This document shows, one piece after another, positions 48,550 to 60,334 of a DNA stretch of 64,000 nt. Under the pieces are notes generated by a model. It did not search any database. It was not told where the DNA came from and saw only the letters and a list, made by a program, of their open reading frames with translations. This DNA comes from Lysobacter antibioticus (GTDB lineage Bacteria; Pseudomonadota; Gammaproteobacteria; Xanthomonadales; Xanthomonadaceae): contig NZ_CP013141.1 of NCBI RefSeq assembly GCF_001442535.1, positions 2,175,206 to 2,239,205 on the forward strand, given 5' to 3'. Numbering within the stretch: the stretch's first letter is position 1; every line of letters begins with the position of its first letter. Both the position numbers and the translations under genes were made by a program.

Positions 48550-49991
48550 TTCGATTCTCCCTGGAAACCATGGCTGGCGAGCTGCTGCGCGGCCGCGCCG
48601 ATGTCGCCGGCGCCCATCAGCAACAACAGATCGCCGTCGTTGAGTACGTCGGGCAGGACCCCGGCGAGATCGCCGGCGCCGCTGACCACGACCGGATCGA
48701 TGCGGCCGCGCGCGCGGATCGCGCGCGCCAGCGACTTGGCGTCGGCGCCGGCGATCGGCGCTTCGCCGGCCGGATAGACCTCGGTCAGCACCAGCGCATC
48801 GACCGAGGACAGCACCGCGGCGAAGTCGTCGAACAGATCGCGGGTACGGCTGTAGCGGTGCGGCTGGAAGGCCACCACCAGGCGCTTGTCGGGCCAGCCG
48901 CCGCGCGCCGCGGCGAACACCGCTTCGAGTTCCTTCGGGTGATGGCCGTAGTCGTCGACCAGTTGCACCACCGCGCCCTTGTCGGTGCGCAGTTCGGCGA
49001 GCAGGTTGAAGCGGCGGCCGATGCCTTCGAATTTCTCCAAGGCGCGCGCGATCGCGTCGGGCTGCACGCCGAGCTGCCAGGCCACCGAAGCGGCGGCGAG
49101 CGAGTTGAGCACGTTGTGACGGCCCGGCAACGCCAGGGTCACCGCGGTGCGCGAGGCGTCCGGCAGGCACAGGGTGAAATACATCGCGCCACCGCGCTGG
49201 CTGACGTCCTCGGCGCGCACGTCGGCGGTTTCGTCGAAACCGTAGGTCATGACGTGGCGCGGCGTCTCGGCGGCGAGCCGGGCGACGTTGGCGTCGTCGA
49301 TGCACAGCACGGCCAGGCCGTAGAACGGCAGGCGATGCAGGAATTCCTCGAACGCGGCCTGGACCTTGGCGAAATCGCCGCCGTAGTTTTCCAGGTGATC
49401 GGCGTCGATGTTGGTGACGATGGCGATCTGCGGGTTCAGGCGCAGGAAGCTGCCGTCGCTCTCGTCGGCTTCGGCGACCAGCCACTGGCCGCCGCCGAGG
49501 CCGGCATTGGCGCCGGCGGCGAGCAGCTTGCCGCCGATCACGAAGGTCGGGTCGATCCCGCCTTCGGCCAGCACGCTGGCGGTCAGCGAGGTGGTGGTGG
49601 TCTTGCCGTGGGTACCGGCCACGGCGATGCCGCGGCGGAAGCGCATCAGCTCGGCCAGCATCTCGGCGCGCGGCACCACCGGAATGCGCTGGGCGCGCGC
49701 CTCCATCAGTTCGGGGTTGTCGTGCTTGATCGCGCTCGACACCACCACGCAGTCGGTGCCCAGCACGTTGGCCGCGGCGTGGCCGCGGTGGACGCTGACG
49801 CCCATCGCCTCGAGCCGGCGGGTCACCGCGTTGTCGGCCATGTCCGAACCGGACACCTGGTAGCCGAGCGTGCACATGACTTCCGCTATCCCGCTCATGC
49901 CGGTGCCGCCGATGCCGACGAAATGCACGCGCGGAAAGGCCTTGGCCAAGTCGCCGGTGTGTTGAAGGCGGCGGCGAAGTGCGGTGCTCAT
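48546..49991 (-). CDS. murC: UDP-N-acetylmuramate--L-alanine ligase
   Basis: MurC adds L-Ala to UDP-MurNAc. The 481-residue protein has the three Mur-ligase domains: [18 protein letters not shown], the ATP loop [18 protein letters not shown] and [19 protein letters not shown] with the C-terminal [14 protein letters not shown]. It follows murG after about 160 bp occupied by a repeat element, one of the two breaks in an otherwise gapless run of genes. Confidence 0.97.
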   Translation of the reverse strand: MSTALRRRLQHTGDLAKAFPRVHFVGIGGTGMSGIAEVMCTLGYQVSGSDMADNAVTRRLEAMGVSVHRGHAAANVLGTDCVVVSSAIKHDNPELMEARAQRIPVVPRAEMLAELMRFRRGIAVAGTHGKTTTTSLTASVLAEGGIDPTFVIGGKLLAAGANAGLGGGQWLVAEADESDGSFLRLNPQIAIVTNIDADHLENYGGDFAKVQAAFEEFLHRLPFYGLAVLCIDDANVARLAAETPRHVMTYGFDETADVRAEDVSQRGGAMYFTLCLPDASRTAVTLALPGRHNVLNSLAAASVAWQLGVQPDAIARALEKFEGIGRRFNLLAELRTDKGAVVQLVDDYGHHPKELEAVFAAARGGWPDKRLVVAFQPHRYSRTRDLFDDFAAVLSSVDALVLTEVYPAGEAPIAGADAKSLARAIRARGRIDPVVVSGAGDLAGVLPDVLNDGDLLLLMGAGDIGAAAQQLASHGFQGESK

Positions 49992-50002
49992 GCTTTGACT
50001 CT

Positions 50003-50145
50003 CGCCGGGAATGGGGAATGGGGAATGGGGAATCGGTTCAAGCAGCTACGACCACGGTTGCAAATACGAATGAGGAAACAACTCTGCACAGACGGCGAAC
50101 GGACGACGCTCGCGCGCCGATTGCCGATTCCCCGTTCCCGATTCA
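50003..50145. repeat. GGGAAT-type repeat element between murG and murC
   Basis: Four GGGGAAT iterations (about 50008-50037) face CCGATTGCCGATTCCCCGTT-type sequence (about 50118-50143) in inverted orientation. The element fills the murG-murC gap and resembles the one between ftsA and ftsZ. Confidence 0.8.
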
Positions 50146-50151
50146 CAGCGT

Positions 50152-51240
50152 TCATCGCCCCGCCTCCAGCACCGCATCGGCGACGCGTTCGGCGGCGTCG
50201 GGTTTGGCCAGGGCGCGCGCGGCGTTGGCCATCTGCAACAGCACGCCGCGCTCGGCCAGGATTTCGATGGTCGCCGACAGGCGTTCGGCGAGGTCGCCGG
50301 CCTGCGGCAGCAACTGCGCCGCGCCGCGATCGACCAGGAAACGCGCGTTCTTGGTCTGATGGTCGTCGACCGCCTGCGGGAACGGCACCAACACGCTGCC
50401 GACACCGGCCGCGCACAGCTCGGCCAGGGTCAGCGCACCGGCGCGGCAGACCACCAGGTCGGCCCAGGCGTAGGCGGCGGCCATGTCGGCGATGAAAGGT
50501 TCGACCGAAGCGACCACGCCGGCTGCGGCATAGGCGCGCTCGGCTTCCTCGCGCAGCTTCTCGCCGCACTGGTGCCGCACCTGGCAAGGCACGCGACCGC
50601 GCAAACCGGCGATCGCCGCCGGCACACCGGTGTTGAGCGCGCGCGCGCCCTGGCTGCCACCGAGCACGAGCAGGCGCAGCGGGCCGCTGCGTTCGGCGAA
50701 ACGTTGCGCCGGCGCCTCGATGGCCGCGATCTCGGCGCGCACCGGGTTGCCGACCACTTCTTCGTGCCCGCCCGGAAAGGTGTCCGGAAAGCCGGTCAGC
50801 ACATGGCGCGCGAAACGCGACAGCACGCGGTTGGTCATGCCCGGCGCGCGGTTCTGTTCGTGCACGATCAACGGCACGCCGGCCAGGCGCGCGGCCAGGC
50901 CGCCGGGGCCGGCCGCGTAACCGCCGAAACTCACCACTGCGCGCGGCTGACGCTGGCGCAGCACGCGCTGCGCCGCGCGCACCGAGGACAGCAGGCGGAA
51001 CGGTGCGCGCAGCAACGTGGCCAGGCCCTTGCCGCGCACGGCGCTGATCGCGATGGTGTCGATGGCGACGTCGTGCTGCGGCACCAGGCGCGTTTCCATG
51101 CCGCCGTCGGCGCCGAGCCAACACACCGGAACATTGCGGCCGCGCAAGGCCTTGGCCACCGCAAGCCCCGGGAAGATATGGCCACCGGTGCCGCCGGCGA
51201 GAATCATCACCGGGCGTTCGCTCGAACGAAGCTCGCTCAT
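50152..51240 (-). CDS. murG: UDP-GlcNAc:lipid I N-acetylglucosaminyltransferase
   Basis: MurG converts lipid I to lipid II on the inner face of the membrane. The 362-residue GT-B protein has the glycine-rich loop [52 protein letters not shown] and [24 protein letters not shown] with the QNAxF-like [13 protein letters not shown]. The ATG overlaps the ftsW stop by 4 nt (ATGA). Confidence 0.97.
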   Translation of the reverse strand: MSELRSSERPVMILAGGTGGHIFPGLAVAKALRGRNVPVCWLGADGGMETRLVPQHDVAIDTIAISAVRGKGLATLLRAPFRLLSSVRAAQRVLRQRQPRAVVSFGGYAAGPGGLAARLAGVPLIVHEQNRAPGMTNRVLSRFARHVLTGFPDTFPGGHEEVVGNPVRAEIAAIEAPAQRFAERSGPLRLLVLGGSQGARALNTGVPAAIAGLRGRVPCQVRHQCGEKLREEAERAYAAAGVVASVEPFIADMAAAYAWADLVVCRAGALTLAELCAAGVGSVLVPFPQAVDDHQTKNARFLVDRGAAQLLPQAGDLAERLSATIEILAERGVLLQMANAARALAKPDAAERVADAVLEAGR

Positions 51241-52556
51241 GCGGACCTCCCGAGCGAGGGTTCGACCCGCTGGCGCAGGCGACTGGTGCCGCGCGCGTTG
51301 TCGTGGCTGCGCGTATTGGCCGACGCTGCCGGACCGGTATTCGACGCTGCCGCTGCCGGTGGCGCCGCGCCCTGCCCTTGCCCGGCTTCGCCGCGCAAAC
51401 GCGCAACCTGGCGCTGGGCGCGGTCGAGTTCGTAGGACACACGCAACAGCACGCCGAGCGCGGCGCAGCTCATCAGCACGCTCGAGCCGCCGTAGGAAAT
51501 CATCGGCAGAGTCAGGCCCTTGGTCGGCAGCAAGCCCAGGTTCACGCCGATCGAGACGAAGCTCTGCAGCCCCATCCACAGGGCGATGCCGAAGGCGACG
51601 TAGCCCGAGAAGTGGCGGCGCATCTCGACGCACTTCAGACCGATCCACAGTGCGCGCCCGGCCAACAGCACGTACAGGCCGACCACGGTGCAGACGCCGG
51701 CGAAACCGAACTCCTCGCCGATCACCGCCATGATGAAGTCGGTGTGCGCTTCGGGCAGATAGGACAGCTTCTGCACCGACGCGCCAAGGCCGACCCCAGT
51801 CCACTCGCCGCGGCCGACCGCCATCAACGCGTTGGTCAGCTGATAGCCGGTGCCGAACGGATCGACCCAGGGGTTGAGGAACGAGGTCAGGCGGGTAACG
51901 CGGTAGGGCTCGGCGATGGCGATGATCGCCAGCACCGGCAGGCCGATCAGCACCGGGCCGAACATCCGCGGCATGTTGACGCCGCCGAGCACGAGCATGC
52001 CGGCGGTGATCGCCAGCAGCAGCGACGACGAACCGAAGTCGGGCTGCATCAATAACAAGGCGACCAGCACCACGGCCACGCCGATCGGCTTGAGCATCGC
52101 GCCCCAGGTGGCCGAGATGTCTTCGCTGAAGCGCTTGAGGTAGCTCGCCAGCCAGACGATATAGAGCAGCTTGACCGCCTCGACCGCCTGGAAACTGGCC
52201 GGGCCGAGGTTGATCCAGCGCTTGGCGCCGTTGACCTGCTTGCCGATCACCGGCACGAACACCAGCAGCAGCAACACCACGCAGACCAAGAGCAACCACT
52301 GGTTGTGCTGCTCGATGGTCTTGAGCTCGGTGCGCATCAGCCAGAAGCCCAGGCCCAGGCCGACCGACAGGAAGATCAGGTGGCGGGTCAGGAAGTAGAA
52401 CGGATCGACGGCATGGGTCGCGGCGACGCCGAGCGAGGCCGAGCCGACCATGATCACGCCCGCGCAGGCCAGCGCCGCGGACACGGCGAGCAACCACGGG
52501 TCGTAGCGCCCGTGGATGGCGTCGAGTCGCGTTGCCTGGCGTGCGGAATTTTCCAT
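51237..52556 (-). CDS. ftsW: Lipid II polymerase / divisome protein FtsW
   Basis: FtsW is a SEDS-family glycan polymerase working with FtsI at the septum. The 439-residue protein has about ten membrane helices, [84 protein letters not shown], and [19 protein letters not shown]. The start is where TGATG joins the mraY stop and the ftsW ATG (1-nt overlap). The longer frame to 53531 is antisense overlap. In many bacteria murD lies just before ftsW; here it is absent. Confidence 0.97.
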   Translation of the reverse strand: MENSARQATRLDAIHGRYDPWLLAVSAALACAGVIMVGSASLGVAATHAVDPFYFLTRHLIFLSVGLGLGFWLMRTELKTIEQHNQWLLLVCVVLLLLVFVPVIGKQVNGAKRWINLGPASFQAVEAVKLLYIVWLASYLKRFSEDISATWGAMLKPIGVAVVLVALLLMQPDFGSSSLLLAITAGMLVLGGVNMPRMFGPVLIGLPVLAIIAIAEPYRVTRLTSFLNPWVDPFGTGYQLTNALMAVGRGEWTGVGLGASVQKLSYLPEAHTDFIMAVIGEEFGFAGVCTVVGLYVLLAGRALWIGLKCVEMRRHFSGYVAFGIALWMGLQSFVSIGVNLGLLPTKGLTLPMISYGGSSVLMSCAALGVLLRVSYELDRAQRQVARLRGEAGQGQGAAPPAAAASNTGPAASANTRSHDNARGTSRLRQRVEPSLGRSA

Positions 52557-53644
52557 CAACGGACCTTGAGGGTGGCCAGACCGACCAGCACCAACACCAC
52601 CGAGATGATCCAGAAGCGCACGATCACGCGCGGCTCGGGCCAGCCCTTGAGTTCGAAGTGGTGATGGATCGGCGCCATGCGGAACACGCGCTTGCCGGTG
52701 AGCTTGAACGAGGCGACCTGGATCATCACCGACAAGGTCTCGATGACGAACACGCCGCCCATGATCACCAGCACCAGTTCCTGGCGGACGATCACGGCGA
52801 TGGTGCCGAGCACCGCGCCGAGCGCGAGCGCGCCGATGTCGCCCATGAACACCATCGCCGGATAGGTGTTGAACCAGAGGAAGCCGAGACCCGCGCCGGC
52901 GATCGCCGCGCAGATGATCACCAGCTCGCCGGCCCCGGGCACCTGCGGGATCTGCAGGTACTTGGAGAACTCGGCGTGGCCGGAGGCATAGGCGAACACG
53001 CCCAGCGCGCAGGCGACCAGCACGGTCGGCATGATCGCCAGGCCGTCGAGGCCGTCGGTCAGGTTGACCGCGTTGGAGAAGCCGACGATCCAGAAATAGG
53101 CGACCACGATCAGGCCGGCGCCGAGCGGGATCGCGATGGCCTTGATCAGCGGCACGTAGAAGGTCGTGCTGGCGGCGGTGGCCGGATCGGCGGTGAAGTA
53201 CAGGAACGCACCCGCGGCCAGGCCGAAGATCGACTGCAGCAGGTACTTCCAGCGCGACTTCAGGCCGTTGGGGTCGCGGTGGACGATCTTGATCCAGTCG
53301 TCGTACCAACCGATCGCGCCGAACGCCAGCATCACCGCCAACACCAGCCAGACATAGCGGTTGCGCAGGTCGCCCCACAGCAGCACCGAAGCCAGCACCG
53401 TGACCAGGATCAGCGCGCCGCCCATGGTCGGCGTGCCGGCCTTGGAGAAATGCGTCTGCGGGCCGTCCTGGCGGATCGGCTGGCCGCCCTTGTACTGGGC
53501 AAGCTTGCGGATCACCGCCGGCCCCCACCACAACGACAGCGCCAGCGCGGTCAGCGCGCTGAGGATGCCGCGGAAGGTGAGGTAGCCGAACAAGCCGAAC
53601 AGGCTCTGCAGTTGTTCGAGCCAGCGAGTCAATTCAAGCAACAT
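52556..53644 (-). CDS. mraY: Phospho-N-acetylmuramoyl-pentapeptide transferase
   Basis: MraY attaches phospho-MurNAc-pentapeptide to undecaprenyl phosphate, giving lipid I. The 362-residue, ~10-helix protein has [25 protein letters not shown], the acidic [16 protein letters not shown] and [15 protein letters not shown]. The start overlaps the murF end by 11 nt. Confidence 0.97.
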   Translation of the reverse strand: MLLELTRWLEQLQSLFGLFGYLTFRGILSALTALALSLWWGPAVIRKLAQYKGGQPIRQDGPQTHFSKAGTPTMGGALILVTVLASVLLWGDLRNRYVWLVLAVMLAFGAIGWYDDWIKIVHRDPNGLKSRWKYLLQSIFGLAAGAFLYFTADPATAASTTFYVPLIKAIAIPLGAGLIVVAYFWIVGFSNAVNLTDGLDGLAIMPTVLVACALGVFAYASGHAEFSKYLQIPQVPGAGELVIICAAIAGAGLGFLWFNTYPAMVFMGDIGALALGAVLGTIAVIVRQELVLVIMGGVFVIETLSVMIQVASFKLTGKRVFRMAPIHHHFELKGWPEPRVIVRFWIISVVLVLVGLATLKVR

Positions 53645-55025
53645 GCGACGTCCCCTTCCCCTGTTCGGGCTTCTGCGCGGACAGCAACGCCGTCACGATC
53701 CGATCCATCGCACTGCTGTGCGAACCTTTGACCAACACCCGCACGCCGTCGCGCAAGTCGGCGGCCAGCGTCTGCGCGAGCGCGGCATGGCTTTCGTGCA
53801 CGCTGCCGCCCTCGCCGAAAGCCTGGGCCGCTGCGCTGCTGAGCGCGCCGAGCGCGTACAGACGGCGGATGCCGGAAGCCTTGGCGCGGCGGCCGATCTC
53901 GACATGCATCGCGATTTCGTCGTTGCCGATCTCACGCATGTCGCCGAGCACCAGCCAGTTCTCGCCGCCGATCTCGGCCAGCGCATCGATCGCCGCCGCG
54001 GTCGAGCCGGGGTTGGCGTTGTAGCTGTCGTCGATCAACACCGCGCCGTTGTCGAGGCGGTGGGTGATCAGGCGTCCCTCGACCGGGCGCGCGGCGTTCA
54101 GGCCGGCAACGACCGCGTCGAAGCCGGCGCCGGCGGCGAGCGCCAGCGAGGCCGCGGCAAGCGCGTTGCGCACGTTGTGGCGCCCGACCAACTGCAGCGC
54201 GATTTCCGCCCGCCCCTGCGGCGCGACGAGTGCGAAGGTCGAGCCTTCGGTGCCGAGGCGGACGTCGTGCGCGGTGACCTCGGCGCTGGCGTCCAGGCCG
54301 AAGCGGATCACCCGGCGCCCGGCTGCACGTTCGCCGAAGTACGGAGCGAAGGCGTCGTCGGCATTGATCACCGCCACGCCGTCCGCCGGCAAAGCGTCGT
54401 AGATCGCCGCCTTGGTGTCGGCGATGCCGAGCAGGCTGCCCATGCGTTCCAGATGCGCCGGGGCGATGTTGTTGACCAGGGCCACTTGCGGGCGCGCCAC
54501 GCGCACCAGGTAAGCGATGTCGCCGGGCTTGCCGGCGCCCATTTCGTAGATCGCGAACTGCGCGTCTTCCGGTGCGTCGAGCACCGCCAGCGGCAGGCCG
54601 ATCTCGTTGTTGCGGTTGCCCGGCGTCGCATAGGTACGGCCGGCGCGTTCGAGGATCGCCGCGGTCAGGGTCTTGACGCTGGTCTTGCCGTTGCTGCCGG
54701 TGATAGCGACCACGGTGCTGCCGCTGCGCTGCGCCTGCACTGCGGCGGCGAGGTCGGCGAGCGCGCGCTCGGTGTCGGCGACCACCACCTGGGCGACCCG
54801 GGCATCGATCTCGCGCGCGACCAGGGCACCGACCACCGCGCTGCCGGCGAGCTTGGCGACATGGTCGTGGCCGTCGAAGCGTTCGCCCTTGAGCGCGACA
54901 AACAGCGCCGCGCCTGTCTCGGGCAGCGCGCGGGTGTCGGTGACGACCAGGTCGATCGCCGCATCGGCGCCGCGCAGGCGGCCGCCGGTCATGCGCGCGA
55001 TTTCGGACAGCAGCAGGCTCTTCAT
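53634..55025 (-). CDS. murF: UDP-MurNAc-tripeptide--D-Ala-D-Ala ligase
   Basis: MurF adds D-Ala-D-Ala to the UDP-MurNAc tripeptide. The 463-residue protein has the N-terminal domain ending [21 protein letters not shown] loop [33 protein letters not shown] and [19 protein letters not shown]. It overlaps murE by 4 nt (ATGA) and mraY by 11 nt. Confidence 0.96.
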   Translation of the reverse strand: MKSLLLSEIARMTGGRLRGADAAIDLVVTDTRALPETGAALFVALKGERFDGHDHVAKLAGSAVVGALVAREIDARVAQVVVADTERALADLAAAVQAQRSGSTVVAITGSNGKTSVKTLTAAILERAGRTYATPGNRNNEIGLPLAVLDAPEDAQFAIYEMGAGKPGDIAYLVRVARPQVALVNNIAPAHLERMGSLLGIADTKAAIYDALPADGVAVINADDAFAPYFGERAAGRRVIRFGLDASAEVTAHDVRLGTEGSTFALVAPQGRAEIALQLVGRHNVRNALAAASLALAAGAGFDAVVAGLNAARPVEGRLITHRLDNGAVLIDDSYNANPGSTAAAIDALAEIGGENWLVLGDMREIGNDEIAMHVEIGRRAKASGIRRLYALGALSSAAAQAFGEGGSVHESHAALAQTLAADLRDGVRVLVKGSHSSAMDRIVTALLSAQKPEQGKGTSHVA

Positions 55026-56545
55026 GGTCGCTCCTGCCCATCCTGGGCCCGCGACGCTTGCGCATCCATGTGCGGTGCGCGAGCCTCCAGCGCCGCACGG
55101 GCTACGTCGGTGTCGTCGAAGGCATGGCGCACGCCATGGATCTCCTGATAAGGCTCGTGCCCCTTGCCGGCGATCAACACGATGTCGTCGGCATCGGCCT
55201 GGGCGATGGCGTGGTCGATGGCCGCGCGGCGATCGCGCAGGACCAACGCACGCTGCGGATCGCGCAAGCCGGCCATGATGTCGGCGACGATGACGTCGCC
55301 GTCTTCGCCGCGCGGATTGTCGTCGGTGACGATGACCAGGTCGGCGCCGTACTCGGCGATCGCCGCCATCTGCGGGCGCTTGCCGCGGTCGCGCTCGCCG
55401 CCGCAGCCGAACACGCAGATCAGGCGCGCGCCGGCATGCGAGCGCAACGACGCCAGCGCCTGTTCCAGCGCGTCGGGCGTGTGCGCATAGTCGATCACCA
55501 CCAACGGCGCGACACCGTCGCCGCCGAGGCGGTTCATGCGCCCGTGGATCGGCTGCAACTGCGACAGGGTTTCGGCGATCCGCGCCGGCTGGTCGCCGAG
55601 CGCGTACAGGGTGCCGGCCACCGCCAGCAGGTTGTCGACGTTGAACCGGCCCAGCAGCGGCGACACCACCGCGTGGGTCTGGCCGTCGACGACCAGGTCG
55701 AAGCCGATGCCGCGATTGTCGAAGCTCAGGGTCTCGGCGCGAACGACGGCGTTATCGCGATCGCGCGAGCTCAGGCCCACCGCGCGCACCGACTTGGGCA
55801 GCTTGGCGATCAGTTCGCGGCCGAACTCGTCGTCGAGATTGATCGCCGCGGCCTTGAGTCCGGACCATGCGAACAGGCGCGCCTTGGCTGCACCGTAGCT
55901 CGCCATGTCGCCGTGGTAGTCGAGATGATCGCGGGTCAGATTAGTGAACACGCCGACGTCGAAATGCACGCCGGCGACGCGGCCCTGATCGAGCGCGTGC
56001 GAGCTGACTTCCATCGCGATCGCGGTCGCGCCGGCGTCGTGCATGTCGGCGAGCAATTCGTGCAACTGCAACACCAGCGGGGTGGTGAAACCGGTCGGGA
56101 CGATTTCGCCGTACAGGCCGGCGCCGAGGGTACCGACGGTGCCGCAGCGGATGCCGCGCAGAGCCCAGGCCTGCGCGATCAGCTGCACGGTCGAGGTCTT
56201 GCCGTTGGTGCCGGTCACGCCGACCACGGTCATCGCTTCGGTGGCGCGGCCGTGGAAGCGGTCGCCCATCTCACCCAGGCGCGCACGCAGGCCGGGCACG
56301 GCGATCGCATCGGCCGGGGCCGGCAGTTCATCGGGCGCGGGCGGCTCGAACAGGATCGCGCTGGCGCCGTTGGCGCGCGCCTGCTCGACGAAACCCAGGC
56401 CGTGGGCGCCGAAGCCGGCGATCGCGACGAAGGCATTGCCGGGACGCACCGCGCGGCTGTCCATCACCAGGCCGGTGATACGCAGATCGCCGGGGATGCC
56501 GGCGATGTCGGGCAACAGTTCGGCCAAGGGCATCAAGCGACTCAT
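55022..56545 (-). CDS. murE: UDP-MurNAc-dipeptide--meso-DAP ligase
   Basis: MurE adds the third residue of the stem peptide. The 507-residue protein has [17 protein letters not shown], the ATP loop [36 protein letters not shown] and the motif DNPRGED, which marks meso-diaminopimelate-adding enzymes (lysine-adding ones differ there). It overlaps ftsI and murF by 4 nt on each side. Confidence 0.96.
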   Translation of the reverse strand: MSRLMPLAELLPDIAGIPGDLRITGLVMDSRAVRPGNAFVAIAGFGAHGLGFVEQARANGASAILFEPPAPDELPAPADAIAVPGLRARLGEMGDRFHGRATEAMTVVGVTGTNGKTSTVQLIAQAWALRGIRCGTVGTLGAGLYGEIVPTGFTTPLVLQLHELLADMHDAGATAIAMEVSSHALDQGRVAGVHFDVGVFTNLTRDHLDYHGDMASYGAAKARLFAWSGLKAAAINLDDEFGRELIAKLPKSVRAVGLSSRDRDNAVVRAETLSFDNRGIGFDLVVDGQTHAVVSPLLGRFNVDNLLAVAGTLYALGDQPARIAETLSQLQPIHGRMNRLGGDGVAPLVVIDYAHTPDALEQALASLRSHAGARLICVFGCGGERDRGKRPQMAAIAEYGADLVIVTDDNPRGEDGDVIVADIMAGLRDPQRALVLRDRRAAIDHAIAQADADDIVLIAGKGHEPYQEIHGVRHAFDDTDVARAALEARAPHMDAQASRAQDGQERP

Positions 56546-58524
56546 CGCGCCCCCCCCTGGACCAACGCACTCGCCGCGATCGGCGGCGGCGAAGCGACGG
56601 TCTGCGTCGCCACCGGAACCACCGGGCCGCTCGGCTTGCCACCGTTCTGCTTGAGGCGCTTGGCTTCGGCCGCGGCCTGCACCGCCAGCCAGGTTTCGAT
56701 GTCGTCGGGCGCCACGTCCATCAGGCGCAACGCGCCGTCCATGACGTTGCGGAACACCGGGCCCGACACCGAGCCGCCGTAGTAGCCGCGCTTGGTCGGG
56801 TCCGGCTCGCTGACCACCACCACCATCGAGAAGCGCGGCTTCTCCACCGGCACCACGCCGGCGAACAAGGACACGTACTTGCGCGAGTAACCGCCGGTGG
56901 CGCTGAACTTGCGGGTGGTGCCGGTCTTGCCGGCGACGTGATAGCCGAGGATCGCCGCCTGCTTGGCGGTGCCGCCCGGCTCGGTCACGGTCTGCATCAT
57001 GCGCATGATCTCGCCGGCCACCGCCGGCTCCAGCACCTGCCGCGCTTCGTTGCGCTGACCCTTGACGAAGGTCGGCTGGATCAACTTGCCGCCGTTGGCC
57101 ATCGCGGCATAGGCCATGGCGATCTGCACCGGCGTGGCCGACAGGCCATAGCCGTAGGACATGGTCGCCTTGGTGGTGCCGCTCCAGCGCGACGGCGGCG
57201 CCAGCAGACCCGAGGACTCGCCCGGGAAGCCGCTGTTGGGCTTCTGCCCGTAACCGAAACCGCGGATGAAGTTGTAGTAGTAGTCGTTCGGCAACGGCAG
57301 GGCGAGCTTGGCCGCGCCGACGTTGGAGCTCTTGGTGATCACGCCCGTAACGGTCAGCACGCCGTTGTTGTGGGTGTCGGTGATGCGATAGCGGCCGTTG
57401 GGCATCCAGCCCGGCGTGGTGTTGACCAGGGTCGTGGGCTTGACCGCGCCGGCATTGAGGGCGGCGGCGACGGTGATCGGCTTCATCGTCGAACCCGGTT
57501 CGACCACGTCGGTGACCGCACGGTTACGGTGGGTATCGCGGTTGCCGGCGCTGAGCAGGTTCGGGTTGTAGGTCGGCAGGTTGGCCATCGCCAGCACCTC
57601 GCCGGTCTCGATGTCGAGCACGACCGCCGAGGCGCTGCTGGCGCCGGTTTCGACCAGCGCACGACGCAACTCGCGGTAGGTCAGGTACTGGATGCGGCGG
57701 TCGAGGGTCAGGGTCAGGTCCTTGCCCGGCTCGGCCGACTGCACCAGATCGACGTTCTCGACGATGCGGCCGGCGCCGTCGCGGATCACCCGCTTGGTGC
57801 CGGGCTTACCGCGCAGTTCGTGGTCGAACGCCAGTTCCAGACCTTCCTGACCGCGGTCGTCGATGTTGGTGAAGCCCAACACGTGCGCCATCGCCTCGCC
57901 CTGCGGGTAGAAGCGGCGGAACTCGCGCTGCGAAAACACCCCCGGCACCTTGTGCGCCAGGATCTTGCGCGCCTCGTCCGGATTGATCCGGCGCTTGAGG
58001 TACATGAACTCCTTGCCCGCGCGCTGGGCCAACTTGCGGGTCAACTCGTCGCGCGACACGCCCAGCGCCTTGGCCAGCTCCGGCAGACGCTCGGGGTTCT
58101 TGGCGAGCTCCTTGGGATTGCCCCAGATCGACTCGACCGGCGTCGACACCGCCAGCGGCTCGCCGTTGCGGTCGGTGATCATGCCGCGCGAGGTCGGGAT
58201 CGGGATCTCGCGCAGCGAGCGCGCGTCGCCTTGCTGGCGATAGAAATCGTTGCTGATGACTTGCAGATCGAGCGCGCGCCCGACCAGAGCGATCGCGCAC
58301 AGGCCCAGCGAGCCGCCGACCAGGATCAGGCGGTTGCGCAAGTTGAACTGGGCGACGCGACCGCGTGGCTTGTTGCCGCGCGAGCCGCGATCTTCGCGGG
58401 CACGGGCGAAGCGCTCGCCGATGCCTTCGACCAGACGGTCGAAACCGCCGCCGCGGCCGCGGTCGCCGAGCACGCGATCGAGCGGCCCGCTACGGGTGGG
58501 GCGATGCGACTTGCGACCGGTCAT
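56542..58524 (-). CDS. ftsI: Septal peptidoglycan transpeptidase FtsI (PBP3)
   Basis: FtsI is the class B penicillin-binding protein that cross-links septal wall with FtsW. The 660-residue protein has an unusually long, Arg/Gly-rich cytoplasmic tail (~60 residues), a single membrane helix ([22 protein letters not shown]), the pedestal domain, and the transpeptidase motifs SxxK (GSTMK), SxN (KSSNVG) and KTG (AGKTGTTRK). The ATG at 58524 overlaps the ftsL stop (ATGA). The C-terminal ~30 residues are Pro/Ala-rich and extend beyond the usual end. Confidence 0.97.
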   Translation of the reverse strand: MTGRKSHRPTRSGPLDRVLGDRGRGGGFDRLVEGIGERFARAREDRGSRGNKPRGRVAQFNLRNRLILVGGSLGLCAIALVGRALDLQVISNDFYRQQGDARSLREIPIPTSRGMITDRNGEPLAVSTPVESIWGNPKELAKNPERLPELAKALGVSRDELTRKLAQRAGKEFMYLKRRINPDEARKILAHKVPGVFSQREFRRFYPQGEAMAHVLGFTNIDDRGQEGLELAFDHELRGKPGTKRVIRDGAGRIVENVDLVQSAEPGKDLTLTLDRRIQYLTYRELRRALVETGASSASAVVLDIETGEVLAMANLPTYNPNLLSAGNRDTHRNRAVTDVVEPGSTMKPITVAAALNAGAVKPTTLVNTTPGWMPNGRYRITDTHNNGVLTVTGVITKSSNVGAAKLALPLPNDYYYNFIRGFGYGQKPNSGFPGESSGLLAPPSRWSGTTKATMSYGYGLSATPVQIAMAYAAMANGGKLIQPTFVKGQRNEARQVLEPAVAGEIMRMMQTVTEPGGTAKQAAILGYHVAGKTGTTRKFSATGGYSRKYVSLFAGVVPVEKPRFSMVVVVSEPDPTKRGYYGGSVSGPVFRNVMDGALRLMDVAPDDIETWLAVQAAAEAKRLKQNGGKPSGPVVPVATQTVASPPPIAASALVQGGAR

Positions 58525-58784
58525 GGCCGGATCACCACGGTTTCGGCGCCTTCCGGGAACTTCATCCCGATGCGCTCGCGCGCGACCTGGTCGATGCGGT
58601 TGCTCTCCGCCCAGGTCGCCTGTTCCAGCTGCAGGCGGCCGAACTCGATGTTGAGTTCGTCGCGCTCGCGTTGAAGCTTGTTGAGTTGCACGAACAACTG
58701 GCGATGCTCGTGGCGTGCGAACACCACCAACAGGGCAGAGACCACGTTGGCGACGATCAGCAGGGCAAGCAGCAGACGCATCAT
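58521..58784 (-). CDS. ftsL: Cell division protein FtsL
   Basis: FtsL is a small bitopic protein that forms the FtsQLB complex. The 87-residue product has one membrane helix ([19 protein letters not shown]) followed by a leucine-zipper-like coiled coil ([31 protein letters not shown]). It overlaps rsmH and ftsI by 4 nt each, and position alone would identify it. Confidence 0.93.
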   Translation of the reverse strand: MMRLLLALLIVANVVSALLVVFARHEHRQLFVQLNKLQRERDELNIEFGRLQLEQATWAESNRIDQVARERIGMKFPEGAETVVIRP

Positions 58785-59752
58785 GCTGCGCCTCCCTGAG
58801 CGCCGTCTCCCAGCTTCTCGGCCACCCGCAGCACCGCGCTGCGCGCACGCGGGTTGCTCGCGGTCTCTTCGTCGAAGGCCTTCTGCGCACCGCCGATCGC
58901 CAGCAGGGTCGGGGTGAACGCCAGCTCGATCGGCATGCGCCGGTTGGCCGGCGGCGCCTTCGAGTGGCGGGCGATGAACTGCTTGACGATGCGGTCTTCG
59001 AGCGAGTGGAAGCTGATCACCGCCAGGCGGCCGCCGGGCTTGAGGCGGGCCAGCGCGGCGTCGAGGCCGGCTTCTAGATCGGCCAGTTCGCGGTTGATGA
59101 AGATGCGGATCGCCTGGAAGCTGCGGGTCGCCGGGTGGATCTTGTTGTCGCCGCGCGGCATCACCGAGGCGATCAGATCAGCCAACTGGGCGGTGCGCAG
59201 CAAGGGCTGCTCGCTGCGGCGGGCGACGATGGTGCGGGCGATCTTGCGGCTCTGGCGCTCTTCGCCATAGGTCCACAGCACGTCGGCGATCTCTTTCTCC
59301 GACGCCGTGGCCAGCCACTGCGCCGCGCTCTGGCCGCTGTCCGGGTCCATGCGCATGTCGAGCGGACCGTCCTTGCCGAAGCTGAAGCCGCGCTCGGCGA
59401 CGTCGAGCTGCGGCGAGGACACGCCCAGGTCCAGCAACACGCCGTCGAGACCGGCGGCGGTTTCGTCCCAGTGGGCCAGGTCGGCGAAGCTGCCGCGATA
59501 GATCGACACGCGCGGATCGCCACCGAACTCGCGTTCGGCCACGGCGATCGCTTCCGGGTCCTTGTCCATCACCAGCAGCCGGCCTCGCGCTTGCAAAAGC
59601 TCAAGTACGCCGCGGGCATGCCCGCCGCGTCCGAACGTGCCGTCGAGATAGGCACCGTCCCCGAGCACCCGCAGGCCATCCAGCGCCTGCCGGTACATCA
59701 CGGGAAGGTGGCCGGATCGCGCGTGCGTGCGTTCCATGCCACCGCCCGTCAT
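58781..59752 (-). CDS. rsmH: 16S rRNA m4C1402 methyltransferase RsmH (MraW)
   Basis: RsmH methylates N4 of C1402 in 16S rRNA. The 323-residue protein shows [13 protein letters not shown], the SAM loop [37 protein letters not shown] and [21 protein letters not shown]. The ATG at 59752 overlaps the mraZ stop as ATGA; a second ATG at 59737 ([10 protein letters not shown]) is also possible. Frame continuation further upstream is not coding. Confidence 0.96.
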   Translation of the reverse strand: MTGGGMERTHARSGHLPVMYRQALDGLRVLGDGAYLDGTFGRGGHARGVLELLQARGRLLVMDKDPEAIAVAEREFGGDPRVSIYRGSFADLAHWDETAAGLDGVLLDLGVSSPQLDVAERGFSFGKDGPLDMRMDPDSGQSAAQWLATASEKEIADVLWTYGEERQSRKIARTIVARRSEQPLLRTAQLADLIASVMPRGDNKIHPATRSFQAIRIFINRELADLEAGLDAALARLKPGGRLAVISFHSLEDRIVKQFIARHSKAPPANRRMPIELAFTPTLLAIGGAQKAFDEETASNPRARSAVLRVAEKLGDGAQGGAA

Positions 59753-60195
59753 AGCTGCAGGTCGAGCAGCTCGTCGCTCAGATCGTCGTCGGTGATCGTC
59801 TGACGGATCTGCGCGTGATGCGCTTGCTCGCTCCATAACTCGAATTTGTCGCCCATGCCCAGCAAGACGGCTTTCTTCTCGATGCCGACCGCGGCGCGAT
59901 GGCTGCCCGGCAGGGTGATGCGGCCGTTGCCGTCGAGTTCGACGAAGGCGGCCGCGCCGACCAGCTTGAGCTGCATGTTGCGGTTGACCTTCTTGGCCTT
60001 GGGCAGCTTGTTGACCTGGTCGCGGACGCGTTCCCAGATCGACAGCGGATACAGATAGAGAGAGCCCGACTCGAACGGGTTGTAGGTGATGACCAGGCGG
60101 TTGCCGCATTCACGCGCGACGACGTCGCGGTAGGCGGTAGGTACCGCCAGCCGTCCCTTGTCATCGATCGTGATGGCGGTTTCGCCCTGGAACAT
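59749..60195 (-). CDS. mraZ: Transcriptional regulator MraZ
   Basis: MraZ represses the dcw operon. The 148-residue protein has two SpoVT/AbrB-like DNA-binding domains ([24 protein letters not shown] and [24 protein letters not shown]), each with the family's (D/N)xKGR/GNGR turn. It is the first gene of the dcw cluster. Tandem TGGG-bearing repeats lie in the leader upstream, the expected binding sites. Confidence 0.96.
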   Translation of the reverse strand: MFQGETAITIDDKGRLAVPTAYRDVVARECGNRLVITYNPFESGSLYLYPLSIWERVRDQVNKLPKAKKVNRNMQLKLVGAAAFVELDGNGRITLPGSHRAAVGIEKKAVLLGMGDKFELWSEQAHHAQIRQTITDDDLSDELLDLQL

Positions 60196-60267
60196 TGCGC
60201 ACCTTTGCGGTTCCCGTCTCTACCGGACGGGTCACCTCGTTCATTCGCCCGGTTGGACGGCTGGCCT

Positions 60268-60287
60268 CGAAAACCCACGAAAACCCA
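60268..60287 (-). promoter_or_regulatory. Tandem MraZ-box repeats
   Basis: On the minus strand TGGGTTTTCG occurs twice in tandem (60287-60278 and 60277-60268), a 10-nt period with TGGG at each start. MraZ binds direct TGGG repeats of this period upstream of mraZ in other bacteria. The boxes lie about 75-90 nt before the mraZ ATG, just downstream of the promoter. Confidence 0.7.
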
Positions 60288-60306
60288 GGTTTTCCCTCGG
60301 ATGTCC

Positions 60307-60334
60307 ACATTAGCAGGGTGCACAGGGTTGTCAA
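60307..60334 (-). promoter_or_regulatory. Sigma-70 promoter of the dcw cluster (Pmra)
   Basis: A perfect -35 TTGACA (60334-60329) is followed after 16 nt by TAATGT (60312-60307). The start point would lie near 60300, about 105 nt before the mraZ ATG and next to the TGGG repeats. Confidence 0.65.
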
